NCBI GenBank assembly: GCA_946406115.1
Contig: OX291551.1
Location: 1,736,001 to 1,800,000 of the forward strand
Direction: 5' to 3'
Length of the DNA: 64,000 bases
From: Apoda limacodes
Taxonomy: Eukaryota > Arthropoda > Insecta > Lepidoptera > Limacodidae
Positions 22,187 to 33,800 of the stretch are shown piece by piece. A program made the position numbers and the translations under genes. Position 1 is the stretch's first letter, and each line of letters starts with the position of its first letter. The notes under the pieces were generated by a model. That model searched no databases, was not told the origin of the DNA, and worked only from the letters and a program-made list of their open reading frames with translations.

Positions 22187-23066
22187 GGTTGCGTTCAAAA
22201 ACGAGTAACTTAAGTTAAAAATGACGTGATCGGGTTCGGAACTCTACCCTAAAGTTTTTGAACGGCTAACCGAGTTGCATCCGTCAAGTTAAATCAATGT
22301 TTCCGCTTTTAGAAATTTTGCCCATTTAAGGGCCATATTTTAATTTGAAGTACCAATGTAGGGCCAAGAAAACACTCAACTTAAATTGAAATTTTAATTT
22401 TTTCTTGACAGTATTTGAGTATAAACAAGATATCAAATATCATCTTAATTTTTTCAATAAGGTTTTTACCAACTAGTAAGTACCTAGCTTGCTGGTTTAA
22501 TTTTTCCATTTTTATTAAACTTATTGTTATTATTTTGTTATTTATCTATTCATTTTATTAATCATTTACAAAATTGTTTTCGTTTTTGGAGTGGTAGCAT
22601 TGATTGCTCGCTCTATTTTTAAGCGCTCTTAATTCAAAAAAAAATTAAAATAAATAGAGTTTTTGTTTCTAAACAACTTAACTTTACATTCTGAATTTTG
22701 AAGAATTTAGGACGATTTACTGAAGAATCTAAAGAAAAACTAAAACTTAATAGTGCAGTGAAAACATTAAAAAAAAATCAATTTTTCAAGTTTAAAACCC
22801 TCCGAATACAAGTCATTAAAACTTATTATAGAACAAAAATTACTACTAATACAAATCTGTATCTTAATTCTGAAACATTGTTTTCACATTTTTTATCAAA
22901 TATGGCCGTCAACTCCGTCGAACCCGCGTCGAGTACGGTTCACTTGAGTCGACACTAGGGTTACAACTCTACGCGTTTTTGAACGGCATCGAGTTGGAAC
23001 TCAGTGAGTTTTTGAACGGGTGGAGTCATAACTCTACTCGACTCAGTCGGTTTTTGAACGGCCCCC
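22187..23066. mobile_element. Probable non-autonomous TIR element with GTTCAAAAAC ends
   Basis: The left end gggttgcgttcaaaaacgag and the right end, read in reverse, ggggccgttcaaaaaccgac are similar. The motif tttttgaacgg is repeated subterminally (22255, 22972, 23012, 23050). No transposase is visible; an 86-aa ORF at 22698 is AT-rich and featureless. Target duplication is unclear. Confidence 0.6.
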
Positions 23067-23229
23067 TGGAGAAGATTTTGGTATACAACAAATGGATACC
23101 CCGTGACATTCGTCCGCATGGATCCGTTATTAATTAAGCGATCTATAGTTCAACTCGACTGATTTTTGTTTATGCGGTTTATTTTGTCGACGAAGATTTA
23201 AGCTAGGTACAGATTGGCCCAGTAAGTAA

Positions 23230-24293
23230 TGGGTACAGATTGGCCCAAGGTCGAGATCATGTTATTGAGCAATTGGTTCAAAAGAGTAGCACCAGACAAT
23301 TCCATCTTTGTATTCGTAAGACGGGTGCAAATGGGGGTGACTTTTGTCTTGGCCGTGACTGCTGCGTGCTGTGACGGCCAGAAGATAAATCACAGCCGCG
23401 TAGCCAGCCTCAGAAGTGTCACAAAAGCCATGGAGAGTATCACTGGATTGACCTGGCGGTAAAAAACACCTAGGAATGCGCACATGAAAGAGACATAACG
23501 CAACCATGATGCCAATAAATTACCAGTAAGCGGGGTATCCCAGAAGATTGCCTCCAGCCACAGCTTTTGTTAATGACACTTGGCCTAAAAACCAACAGCA
23601 GCAAGCCAATCGCAAGGGTCAAAGATCCGGGCTATGGTAGACAGGTAGACAGTTAGGAGCTGAAGGAGCTACCACCTTGAAGGAGAGACAATCCGCAATT
23701 GGTTGATATTCTACTCCAAGAATTGCTACTGAATCTGGGTTTTCGACATTCTGAAAGATCAAAGGATCCTGTTAGAACTCCTCGGCGAGACCATCAATGA
23801 GATCAGAAGTTTTGGATATCCTTCTCCGAAACTCATATCCGCTGGCATGGAGGATTCCAAGTAGCTCATCGTGGAGAATAAATGCCTCCTCAATAGTAGA
23901 AGCCCATGTGCACATATCGTCGACGTTCCCAATAGCAACAGAAGGACTGGAACGAAGAACGTTAGTATTGGTGTACAACTCAAAGACGGTCATGGGTAAC
24001 CCATTCTGATTGGTCTGACGAAACATCATACGGATATCAGCGACCAGAACTACCGGATGTCTCCGAAAATTGGTCTGGATGTCATGAATGTCTCAGTGCA
24101 GTTTGGGTCCTGAACTAGGAACCAAACCATCGAAGACATTTCTTTTTTCCCCCCCCTCAAAGACAGCATGGTGAGGAATAAAGAAGTGTTCCTTTTTTGT
24201 ACAGTCAAGGTCAAAAACAGACATATGGCCCAAATCTTGATACTCCTGCATGGACTCCAAATACTTCTGTCGGAAGACAGGATCGCGCCTCAT
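23230..24293 (-). pseudogene. BEL/Pao LTR retrotransposon pol fragment (RT and RNase H)
   Basis: Read right to left, the minus strand has RRDPVFRQKYLESMQEYQ, then FFIPHHAVF, VVLVADIRMMFRQ, DDMCTWASTIEEAFILHDEL, ILGVEYQPIAD and HGFCDTSEAGYAAVIYL. This is the order of the BEL/Pao pol: linker, RT (with a degenerate DD box) and the RNase H entry motif. Stops and frameshifts break it several times. The LINE at 24294 interrupts it; gag and protease pieces continue at 26860-27720. Confidence 0.85.
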
Positions 24294-26850
24294 TTTTTTT
24301 TATTTTTATACCACTAAGGTGGCAAACAAGCCTACGGTCCGCCTGATGGTAGGCGGTCACCGTAGCCTATGGACGCTTGTTACACCAGGGGCATCACTCG
24401 CGCGTTGCCGACCCTTCAGAAATCTAATAACTTCTTTTTTGAAGAACCCCATACTGTAGTCCTTAGAGAAAACCTTGGCAGGGAGCTCATTCCACAACCT
24501 AAGCGTTCGCGGTAGGAAGTTTCTCTGAAACCACACTGTACGCGACCATTTCGGTTCCAAAGTGTGAGAATGAATTCCCTGCCGATGGCGAGCAGTGCGA
24601 TGGTAGAAAGGAGCCTGTAATGCGATGGATCTGATCTATCGCCCTTTTTGGGCACCGGGTGCACATTCGCAGTCTTTCATGAAGAAGGAAATTGCCTAGT
24701 GTGGTAGGAAAGCGTGAAGAGGCGCGTGAGTACAGGACATAACTCAGGAGCACACTGCTTAAGCACCACTGCTGGTATACCGTCTGGCCCACTCGACTTA
24801 TGAACGTCTAGGGAAAGCAACGCCAGCCGGACCTCGCGCTGTGTTATAGAGATTTCCGGCATCGTCTTACCGCGCCACTGTAAAGTAGGTGGTACAGCGC
24901 CTTCGTCGTTCACATTCGAGTTAGAGGCAAAGAGACTGCCCAATAGATCGGCTTTCTCTTTTACACTGTGGGCCAAGTCACCATCGGTCTTACGCAGTGG
25001 TGGTAATGACGACTGGCAGAAGTTCCCCCCGGCAGCTTTAGCAAGCGACCAGAAAGCACGACTCCCAGAAGGATAGCTCGCAAGTCGCCCAACTATTTTG
25101 CCGATGAATTGGAATTTTGCTCTGGCAGTTGCTTTCTTACTGAACCTCGAGGCAGCATTTAATTTGCGTTTTAACTCAGAAATATTCGGATCCTTATTAT
25201 TACGAGCCGTGGTCCAAGCCTCATACGCAGTTTGCTTAAGAATTTTAGCTTCTCTGCAAGACCTATTAAACCACGGTCGTTTTTTGACGCCGGCAGCTAC
25301 TCGCAGGTTAGGAATTAAACATTCCATACCAGCGAGGATTGTCTCAGTGACTGCGGCTGCGCAGACGTCAGGATCTTCTGAGCTATAGCAGATCTGCCTC
25401 CACGGGTACGATGCATAAAATTCTCGCAATCCACCCCAGTCTGCCGACTTATAATACCACACACGACGCCAATTAGTTGGGCCAGAAGTATCGGGTTGTG
25501 TGCATAACATTTGAGTCCGGACGAGACAGTGGTCCGAGGAGCCAAGAGGCGCATCCACTGAGACGGAGTATCCATCCGGATGTGTAGACAGCAGAAGGTC
25601 GTATGGTCCTCTATATCTGGTATTCAAGTTGGAGAAAGTACCAGCTGAGAGAATCCATAGGTCAGAGCAAATTCATGAGCAGATATCCCTGCATAGTTAT
25701 TGGTTCGAGAACTGAGCCACTCACGATGGTGGGCGTTAAAGTCTCCCAAAATAACTAATTCTGCTGTGGGATATTGCTCTAGAACTTTGTCAGTCTTCAA
25801 ACTCAGGTCGAGTTACGTCCGTGTCACCGCTATGAGACCTGTATAGGCACGCATAGATACGAGTGTGGCCGCCATGATCTACGCGCACCCACAATATCGA
25901 CAGGTCCCTGTCTTTAAGGCTATGAAGTCGGTGACAGCAGATATCCTCCCGGACGAACATACATACACCGGCACGACTCAAAAAATTGTGCTCGAGTTTG
26001 TAGCCGGGATAACGAAGGTATGATGTGTCGGCCGGGCAGGATATCTGCGTCTTCGTTAGAAAAAGAATGGTTGGCTTCGCAGTCTCGAGATGGTGATGGA
26101 CTGCGTTAAGATTTGCGTGAATACCCCTTATGTTGCAAAAATCCACATTACATGTGGATGGAGTAGCCGCTGTAAAAATTCTTTTCTTTTTTCTATTTCT
26201 GGCCATTTTGTATGAAGTTACTTAGACTAGGGATGAGGATTCACTGCACAGACAGCTTAGAAGACAAAAAGTTGCGGTACTAAGACTGCCGAAGCTCAAC
26301 ACAGATGATACGGTTGCTGGCACGGCGGGCGGAAGGGCCCCTGATCCCCCTCTGTTGTAGTAGCCGGGTCCACTCCGGTCTCCTTCTCCGGCACGACTAC
26401 TACTTCAGAGACTTTACACAGGTTGGCGGATCAGCCTCCCAGGGCGGAGATTAAGTGATCCCTGGGTTCGGGAACCCGTTCAACCTGCGGGCGGCCAGCG
26501 GTCAGCCGTTTCATCAGGTCTCCCTAACCGCCGAACCAGCACGCCGCGTCTACGCCGAGCAATGACAGCAACAAGCACCGTCGGTCCTCCGCTGTCCGCG
26601 CAGCGAATCCTCAAAGAGAGCTCTGGCAACCTTACTCACCGCCAGGTACACAACACTACTCAATGTTAGTGTTATTGTGGCCGCGGTTTTCTGTAAGGTG
26701 GAGGTACTTCCCCAGTTCGGGCCGCTCATTCGAGCAAGTACTCGCTATGCCCCGCTCATTCGAGCAAGTACTTTATTTGTTCGCTTTATTTGTTCGGGCA
26801 GCTTATTCGAGCGAGTACTTGCAGTGCCCTACCTACCTCTACCCTACCTC
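24294..26850 (-). mobile_element. LINE family A, copy 2, inserted into the BEL/Pao element
   Basis: The 3' poly(A) appears as a T-run at 24293-24306, followed by taccactaaggtggcaaaca. The longest linker/RT ORF is 24677-25627, and the endonuclease start is 25790-26206 (ATG at 26206, MARNRKKKRIF...NIRGIHANLNAVHHHLE). The 5' untranslated part runs to about 26640 by alignment with copy 1. The region to 26850, with three ctcattcgagcaagtact-type repeats, may also belong to it. Most of the RT core between 24660 and 24800 is deleted, so it is inactive. Confidence 0.85.
24677..25627 (-). pseudogene. LINE family A ORF: endonuclease end, linker and N-terminal RT
   Basis: This 316-codon frame has PLGSSDHCLVRTQ (endonuclease SDH box), a W-x-Y linker (RRVWYYKSADWGGLREFYAS), RVAAGVKKRPWFNRSCREAK and the RT entry KSSGPDGIPAVVLKQCAPEL. 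It then breaks in the VLTRLFTLSYHTRQFPSS region. It is the best preserved part of family A in the window and is upstream of motif A. Confidence 0.88.
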
Positions 26851-26859
26851 TCATACGCC

Positions 26860-27720
26860 TTCATGGAAATAAACCGTTTTTTGGCTAGCATCCTGGAGTG
26901 GCCCAGGGCAGGTCGGTTCAGCAAGACGGGGAGTCGAGTAAAGAATTGTACTTGACAACTGTAACTTCAGCGTCCTTACCATAGAGGTCGATACCAAGCA
27001 ATCCTGAGAACCCAAATCGAGTAATGCTCGTACTATCACAAAGGAGGCACAGGACGAGAAGGCTTGAACCTTGGGAAGCAAAATAGGTGAACTTAATTGA
27101 GGCGCCGGTAGATCCCTGCTGCTAACCGGCAAAATACGATGGACGCTTCATAAACGCTGAAGAAGAGGCCCGATAAGGGACCTGAAGGGGTCTGAACCTA
27201 TTAAACCGAGGCTGGTAATACCCCAACCTGGGGTACTCTGCAATATGCGTCGAATACCTCCTGTATCCGGTGTATGCTTCCTGCCTAAACAATAAGGACT
27301 CTTGAGTCAGGGAGGGGCGCAACACTTACTTTTGGCATAGGAGGAGGGGAGGAAGGTGAAGGGCCCCCACCCGTAGGCAACTCAGGAGGGGTCAAAGGCG
27401 CTGGAATTCGAGGGCGACCCCAATCCGAGACAGGCCGTGCACGAGGGGGAGAGCGAGGTAAAGAGGGGAAGAACCGCTGTCCCTAACCCGCGAAAGAGCC
27501 ACAGTCCTGAACTTTCTTACTTTAAGCAGCTGTTTTCTGCATAATAACCGGCGGTAACGATCCCCACAACCGGCGCATCCTTATGCACCACAATCAGGTA
27601 TCATATGCCCCGACTTCGAACACTTCATACAGCAGTGCTTATAAATCACCCTTCGCTTTCGCTCGTGGACCGATGACTTCAAAAACACAGGGCACGAAGC
27701 CTAAAGGTGGTTCGGCCTAC
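26860..27720 (-). pseudogene. BEL/Pao gag zinc knuckles and aspartic protease region
   Basis: Right to left: a CCHC-like stretch (KHCCMKCSKSGHMIPDCG at about 27590-27645) followed by CAGCG, a Pro-rich linker, and at 26860-27132 ILLPKVQAF...IVRALLDLGSQDCLVS. The last is the protease active-site region with D-L-G-S where DSGS/DTGS is usual. With 23230-24293 it forms one element split by the family A LINE. Several frames are broken. Confidence 0.75.
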
Positions 27721-27929
27721 GACTGTAAAAGGCTATGGTGATTTTTGCTTGGCCGCTGTCCCAATAACTCGGGATTGGAGGGCGGGATACAGGGGTCCTA
27801 GGGACATTTTCCTGTGCGGATTAAAACCGCTTCTGAAATTACTGGGTAGTCATGATTTCCGCGGTGGCATTTATTTTCTCAAATACAATGGATGGATGGA
27901 GTGCGACGACACGACGACACGGCACTAGC

Positions 27930-28870
27930 TTTCTGGCAGAAATCCATTTTGAAATTAGTAAATACTCAGACCTTGAAAAACCACTGTGCGGATGCGCAGT
28001 TATGTAGGTAAACAAGTTTGTTATAAAATTTAACAAAAATTTATAGAAGCTCTCCATACTTATCAAACTGTGATATAATTATTTTAACCTATTGTGGCGA
28101 ATCGGCGAATAGGTCTTAAAAATCATTAAAGGTTTTCAAATACATTTTCTTTGCACACTATACAAAATTTCTAAAATTTGAAAAATTATTATAATAGAGC
28201 ATTTCAAACACATTACGATCATACTTCTCTTAATTTAAATTACAATCACGTCTTGAAACTTTTCGTTTGTATGGAAATTAAAATCTTTACTGTTTTGAAG
28301 TCACGTTCAATTCTAAAAAAATGCTTTAAATTTCAGGTATAAGAAATTACAAAAGATTTGACTAACTTTTATAACAACTGAATGCAATTATATACCTAAT
28401 TATAGCGTTTAAAATTAGCACAAGAGTTGAAACAATAATTACTTCCAGAATTTTTATAACAACTCAATGCAATTATATACCTAATTATTATAGCGTATAA
28501 AATTAGCACAAGTGTTAAAACAATAATAACTTCCAGATTTTATTTACACTGAATACAATAATTAAATATATTTCTTACAATTCTTCAGATGCTTTTTTGT
28601 GTTTTAAAATTTGCACAAAAACTGCGTATATACGCGATCTAGAATGTAATGCGAAAGTAACTCTGCCTGTCTCTCTTACCTCTTCACGCCTTCTGATAAA
28701 GATGAAATTTAGACAGACCAGAAATACATATCTTTTCCTTCCAAATTAAAGAAGGACGACTGACAAGCATCATTTCCGCTAGCGCGTATTTTATAGTAAA
28801 TTTTTGTTAATAAAAATTTTGTGCCATTGAAATTTTTTATATTTATTTATTTTATCAAATTTCTAAGCAT
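27930..28870. other. AT-rich stretch, local repeats only
   Basis: It holds an imperfect direct repeat (acaactgaatgcaattatat at 28374 and a copy at about 28458) and a common lepidopteran block at 28650-28720 (ctgcctgtctctcttacctc). The missing TNPO3 terminal exon was looked for here without success. Confidence 0.4.
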
Positions 28871-28877
28871 TGTGCTG

Positions 28878-29095
28878 ATTTTATACCGCCCTATTACGTG
28901 GCAATGACACATCACTTATATTAATTTAAACTAGATTGCAGATGGCACATCACTTTCATAAATTAAAATGAGATTGCAAAAGGCACATCACTTTTATAAA
29001 TTAAGATGACGTTGCAGATGGCACATCACTTTTATAAATTAAAATGAGATTGCAAATGGCACATCACTTTTATAAATTAAAATTACATTGCATAT
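28878..29095 (+). repeat. 38-bp satellite, short array (5 copies) with leader
   Basis: A leader (gattttataccgccctatta plus cgtggcaatgacacatcac) is followed by about five copies of gatggcacatcacttttata plus aattaaaatgagattgca. The same leader plus array recurs at 29451. Confidence 0.9.
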
Positions 29096-29450
29096 GATGT
29101 CACGTATCCGAGCCTTAACGGTCGAATCCGTAAATATTAATTTATTTAGTTTTTACCAATATTCAAATTCTCAAACATTCCGAAATAAAATATATTACCT
29201 CTCGAAAACTTCCTTTTCGTTAACGAAAAATCGTTACCTTCCGTAACTTGAGCACCGCTTTCCTAATAAAACCCTTAAAATCACTAATTCATTTAAACAA
29301 GCTAGAAATTCACCTCTCCGCTACCATATTTGAAAATGAACGCGCTTCCAGCATTGCACACATTACACTCACACAAACGAACCACACAACATTTTCTCAC
29401 CATTTCACACACGCTTCATCGCGAATATAAAACTGTTTTTCGATGGTGAT

Positions 29451-30431
29451 TTTATACCGCCCTAATACGTGGCAATGACACATCACTTATATTATTTAAA
29501 ACGAGATTGCAGATGACACATCACTTTTATAAATTAAAATGAGATTGCAGATGGCACATCACTTTCATAAATTAAAATGAGATTGTAGATGGAACATCAC
29601 TTATTAATTAAAATGAGATTGCAGATAGCATATCACTTTTATAAATTAAGATGAGATTGCAGATGGCACATCACTTTTAAAATTAAGATGAGATTGCAGA
29701 TGACACCTCACTTTTATAAATCAAGATGAGATTGCAGATGGCACATCACTTTTATAAATCACGATGAGATTGCAGATGGCACATCACTTTTATAAATTAA
29801 AATAAGATTGCGATGGCACATCACTTTTATAAATCACGATGAGATTGCAGATGGCACATCACTTTTTTAAATTAAGATGAGATTGCAGACGGCACATCAC
29901 TTTTATAAATTAAAATGAGATTGAAGATGGTAAATCACTTTTAAAAATTGAAATTAGATTTTAGATGGCACATGACTTATTAATAAATATGAGATTGCAC
30001 AAAGCACATCAATTTTATTAATTAAATTAAGATTGCAGATGGCACATCACTTTTATAAATTAAGATGAGATTGCAGATGACAAAATGATTGTAGATGGCA
30101 CATCACTTTTATTATTTAAAATGAGATTGCAAATGGGATATCACTTTTATTTATTCAAATGAGATTGCAGATGGCACATCACTTTTATAAATTAAAATAA
30201 GATTGCAGATGGCACATCACTTTTATATATTAAATTAAGATTGCAGATGGCACATCACTTTTATAAATTAAGATGAGATTGCAGATTAAAAAATGATTGT
30301 AGATGGCACATCTCTTTTATCATTTAAAATGAGATTGCAAATGGGACATCACTTTTATTTATTTAAATGAGATTGCAGATGGCACATCACTTTTATTAAT
30401 TAAAATGATATTGCAGATGGCACATCATTTT
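29451..30431 (+). repeat. 38-bp satellite, long array (about 25 copies)
   Basis: It starts with the same leader as 28878 (gattttataccgccctaata), then about 980 bp of 38-bp units with substitutions and small indels. A sub-block with a shortened unit (aaaatgattgtagatggcac) occurs twice, at about 30083 and 30290, suggesting higher-order duplication of about 210 bp. It ends about 190 bp from TNPO3 exon 10. Confidence 0.93.
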
Positions 30432-30624
30432 AATTAAAAATAAACGAGATAAAAGACTACTAATAAGAAAAGCCTCAAGTTGTCCACCGTGTAAATATTT
30501 CTAAATAAGTCCGAAAATCGAGATTGCTTCATTCGTTTACGTGTGACTATCGGTGATGTCCTATATATTTGTATAGTCTAACCGTGAATAGTGAGAAAGT
30601 CAATTGTGTATATGAGTGACTCAC

Positions 30625-30868
30625 TTGAGGGCGCAGTGGTAGAAGTGTTCGGTTTGTGCGGTTGTGGCGTGTGCGGGTCGGTCGGTGGGGAGCCGGCACA
30701 GTGCCCTCCGCAGCCAGTGGGATGCCTGGTCGCGTCGCCACTGCACCAGCTCGAGCAGCACCTCGCCCGCCTCGCTCACCATGTACGCGTGCAGGTGCAG
30801 CGCGCAAGCCTCCACCAGACCAAACGTCACCTCCTCACCGTGCGCACACAGGATCTCTTCCGCTAACT
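30625..30868 (-). CDS. TNPO3: TNPO3 exon 10 (last exon recognised)
   Basis: The acceptor atgacag precedes AG-TTA; with the G from exon 9 it reads VK-ELAEEILCAHGEEVTFGLV, then EVLLELVQWRRDQASHWLRRAL. The exon closes at CTC-AA|gtgagt in phase 2. The in-frame stop just after the donor would end the protein about 20 residues short of family length, so a further small exon is expected to the left; it was not located. Confidence 0.85.
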
Positions 30869-33800
30869 CTGTCATAAACATTTCTTATTATGCGCGTTAT
30901 GACACCATACTTAAGTCGCGTTTTGTTCACAAGCATTGAATCGCATCTGATCGTTTTATTGTGCAAAAGAAATCATTTCATGCGCATTATGACGGTACTT
31001 CGGGTACGCTTTCAACGCAGTGGATGCGCTGCCAAAACAGTTATTGACAATTTTGTTTGTTTACATTTGGTCATTAGAACGATTTAAATGTCTATGCGAT
31101 GTCAACTCTTAATGCCGATGTAATCTTGTAAACAAAACACGGCCGTAGATTTCAGTCACACAAACGTTATTTAATTTTTTTACGGAAGACTTAATTTGAA
31201 AGATCCTACACTACTATTAAGTCGAGCTGAAGAAGATAAGAAAGAGTCTCGGCCCAAAAAGTAGTTGCAGGATCAATATTTTTTAGATTAGATGAAATAG
31301 TAAAGTATGGTGACCTTTAACCCCGGATTGGTCAGTTCTGGTGGTCGCGCGCGTGAGGTCGTAGAGGAACTTCATGACAGATGAGTTAGCATCGCGGTGG
31401 TCAAGCCGCGCCGCCAGCGCCGCGCACCGCACCCCCGCGCCCGCCGCGCCGCAAGACAGGAACTGGGCCGGCACGCGCTGCAGAAATCTGCAACACACAA
31501 TAGGTAAGAGACCGGAGACACATCAGGTTTATTTTAACTACTTGGGGCTGCTGAAGATGATAATATTGTGATAAGGTCGATGACCTAAATACTCGCCTTA
31601 TACAAAGCCTGAAGAGATCATCGACAGTGTCGGGATTATTCTTGAGTCCGTCCGGTTGCTGCAGGAGGTCGAACGCTTTCGGCATGAGATCCTGCAAGAG
31701 CTGCAGCAGGGGCTGGACGCAGGCGGGGTCTGGCGCGAGTTCGTCGGCTAGGATGCTGGCGAGGTAGAGCAGGCAGCTGTGCGGGTGTCTAGTGTAGATG
31801 CGCGCCATGGCGTCCGCCAACGCCGGGAGGAGCGGCGCCGCGTGCCGGCCCGTGCACCGCAGCGCGAACCGCAGGGTGCGGCACAGGCGCTCCATCACCC
31901 GCCCGTCGCTCGCGTACCTGCCGCGCACATCGACAACACGGTTACAACTTATCATTAAACTAAAACTAGTTAGCTAGTAGCCCCACTACCGATCACTTCA
32001 CAAACTCTGTAAAGCTGAATTCGTCAACCAAGTGAATGTAGGAATTCAATTTTCCCATGTACACACCAATACCGCCTAAAAGTGATGGCAAAGGGCTGTG
32101 TTATTTTCTGATACAGTAGCAGCCTTCTAAACGTAATTCACGGTGGGTCATTTTACACAGTGATTTTCGCCATGGGCCTGTAGTCTATACGCTATCTGTC
32201 CGATCTTTTAAGTGGAAAAAATTAAACCATTATAGGTAAAATGCTAATATTTGCACAGAATTACCTACTTACCTGCGCTATACGTCCCCACTGTTGCGGC
32301 ACTGCCTACCCTCTACGTGCGAGGTGTGTTTAATGATAATGTTCTATCATACGATCCTTAAACTTGGATGGTTGAACAGACTCTAAATTAAAACAACAAA
32401 TAATAAAAATTGGCCAAGTGTAAATTGGACTAGCGCAAAAGATTTCGGGATTGAAAATAAGTGCATTAACGCCATCTAGCGAAAATAATGCTGATTATTT
32501 AAAGACTGCTAAAGATTTTTACATAGGAAATATTATAAGATTTTGTTACTAAAGTTGACGTTAAATGGCGCTGATAATTGGTAGTTTTCGAAATAAGTTT
32601 CAAAGTCGTAAGTTACGAAGTCGATTGTTGCGGTTCGTTCTAACGTTTTGAGTATCGACTAACTTGTGCATGGTGTCGCTGAGCACTGGCCAGGCGTCGC
32701 TCAGTGCGGGAAGACAGGGGTGTGGGTGCGGTGGGGTGGGGGGAGGCGCGTCTACGTCACGGAACAGCGCCGCAACGCGGTCTAGCCACACGACGGGGTC
32801 GGTGGCGCCGCCCCGCGATGTCGCCGGGGGAGGGGACACCACCAGCGACGACAGAGCCTTCAGCGGGACAGAGACAGCCTCGCGCATCGCTACAGAAAGC
32901 TGAAAATACGACGATTCATGTACAACAATCAAATACAAAATATTATGTAGCAAAGCAATAAAATTAAAAAAATATAAAAATATTAATAAAAAAATCTATA
33001 CTAATATATAAACCTGAAGAGTTTTTTTGTTTGAACGCGCTAATCTCAGGAACTACTGGTCGGATTTAAAGAATTCTTTCAGTGTTGGATAGGCCATTTA
33101 GCAAGGAAGCCTATAGACTATATATCATCACGCTAACACAAATAGGAGCGGAACACTAATGAAAAATGTTCCAAAATCGGAGTTTTTTTCTATACTAATA
33201 TATAAAGCTGAAGAGTTTGTTTGTTTGAACGCGCTAATCTCAGGATCTACTGGTCGGATTTAAAAAATTCTTTCAGTGTTGGATAGCCCATTTAGCGAGG
33301 AAGGCTATATATCATCACACTAACACAAATAGGAGCGGAGTACTAATGAAAAATGTTTCAAAATCAGGGTTTTTTTATCCTTTTGACAGCTTCCGCTGCG
33401 TGCGCTGCGTAAACGGTTAAAGTTTTGCAAATATCATGTATTACAGAATTGTTCCCCTATAAAAGTTCTAAAAAAAAGTCTGGGACATCATATGTCTATA
33501 TTTTAAGGTTGGCTCACTATAACCTTTTTTATGCTAACCATATTTGTTCTAAAGTAATGCATTATTTGTGAAGGTGTTTTTATAAACATGATATTAATCC
33601 AAATAAATACGTTATTCATCACAAGCATTAAATTTAAAACAAAATTGCCCTGTTCGGTTTCAACGAATGTCTTAGGAGATATCGCAGTTCTAAAATTACG
33701 TGGCAGCAAAATATTTATCAAGTATTGCGCGCGCATTTATGATGTGCGATGCCGGCGGGCAGTCATGAGGGGGAAGGGCGGTACGTATTATTTAAAAATA

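Noticed and set aside
22698..22958. 86-codon ORF within the TIR-like element
   Set aside because: It is Lys/Asn/Phe-rich, opens without a clear ATG context and shows no transposase motif.
28878..30431. Regularly repeated array considered as CRISPR
   Set aside because: Units are contiguous 38-bp tandem repeats without unique spacers, in an insect genome.
30547..30625. Candidate TNPO3 terminal exon K-LYKYIGHHR-stop
   Set aside because: The acceptor cacggttag is possible and the intron would be short, but the peptide does not resemble the conserved C-terminus of the family.
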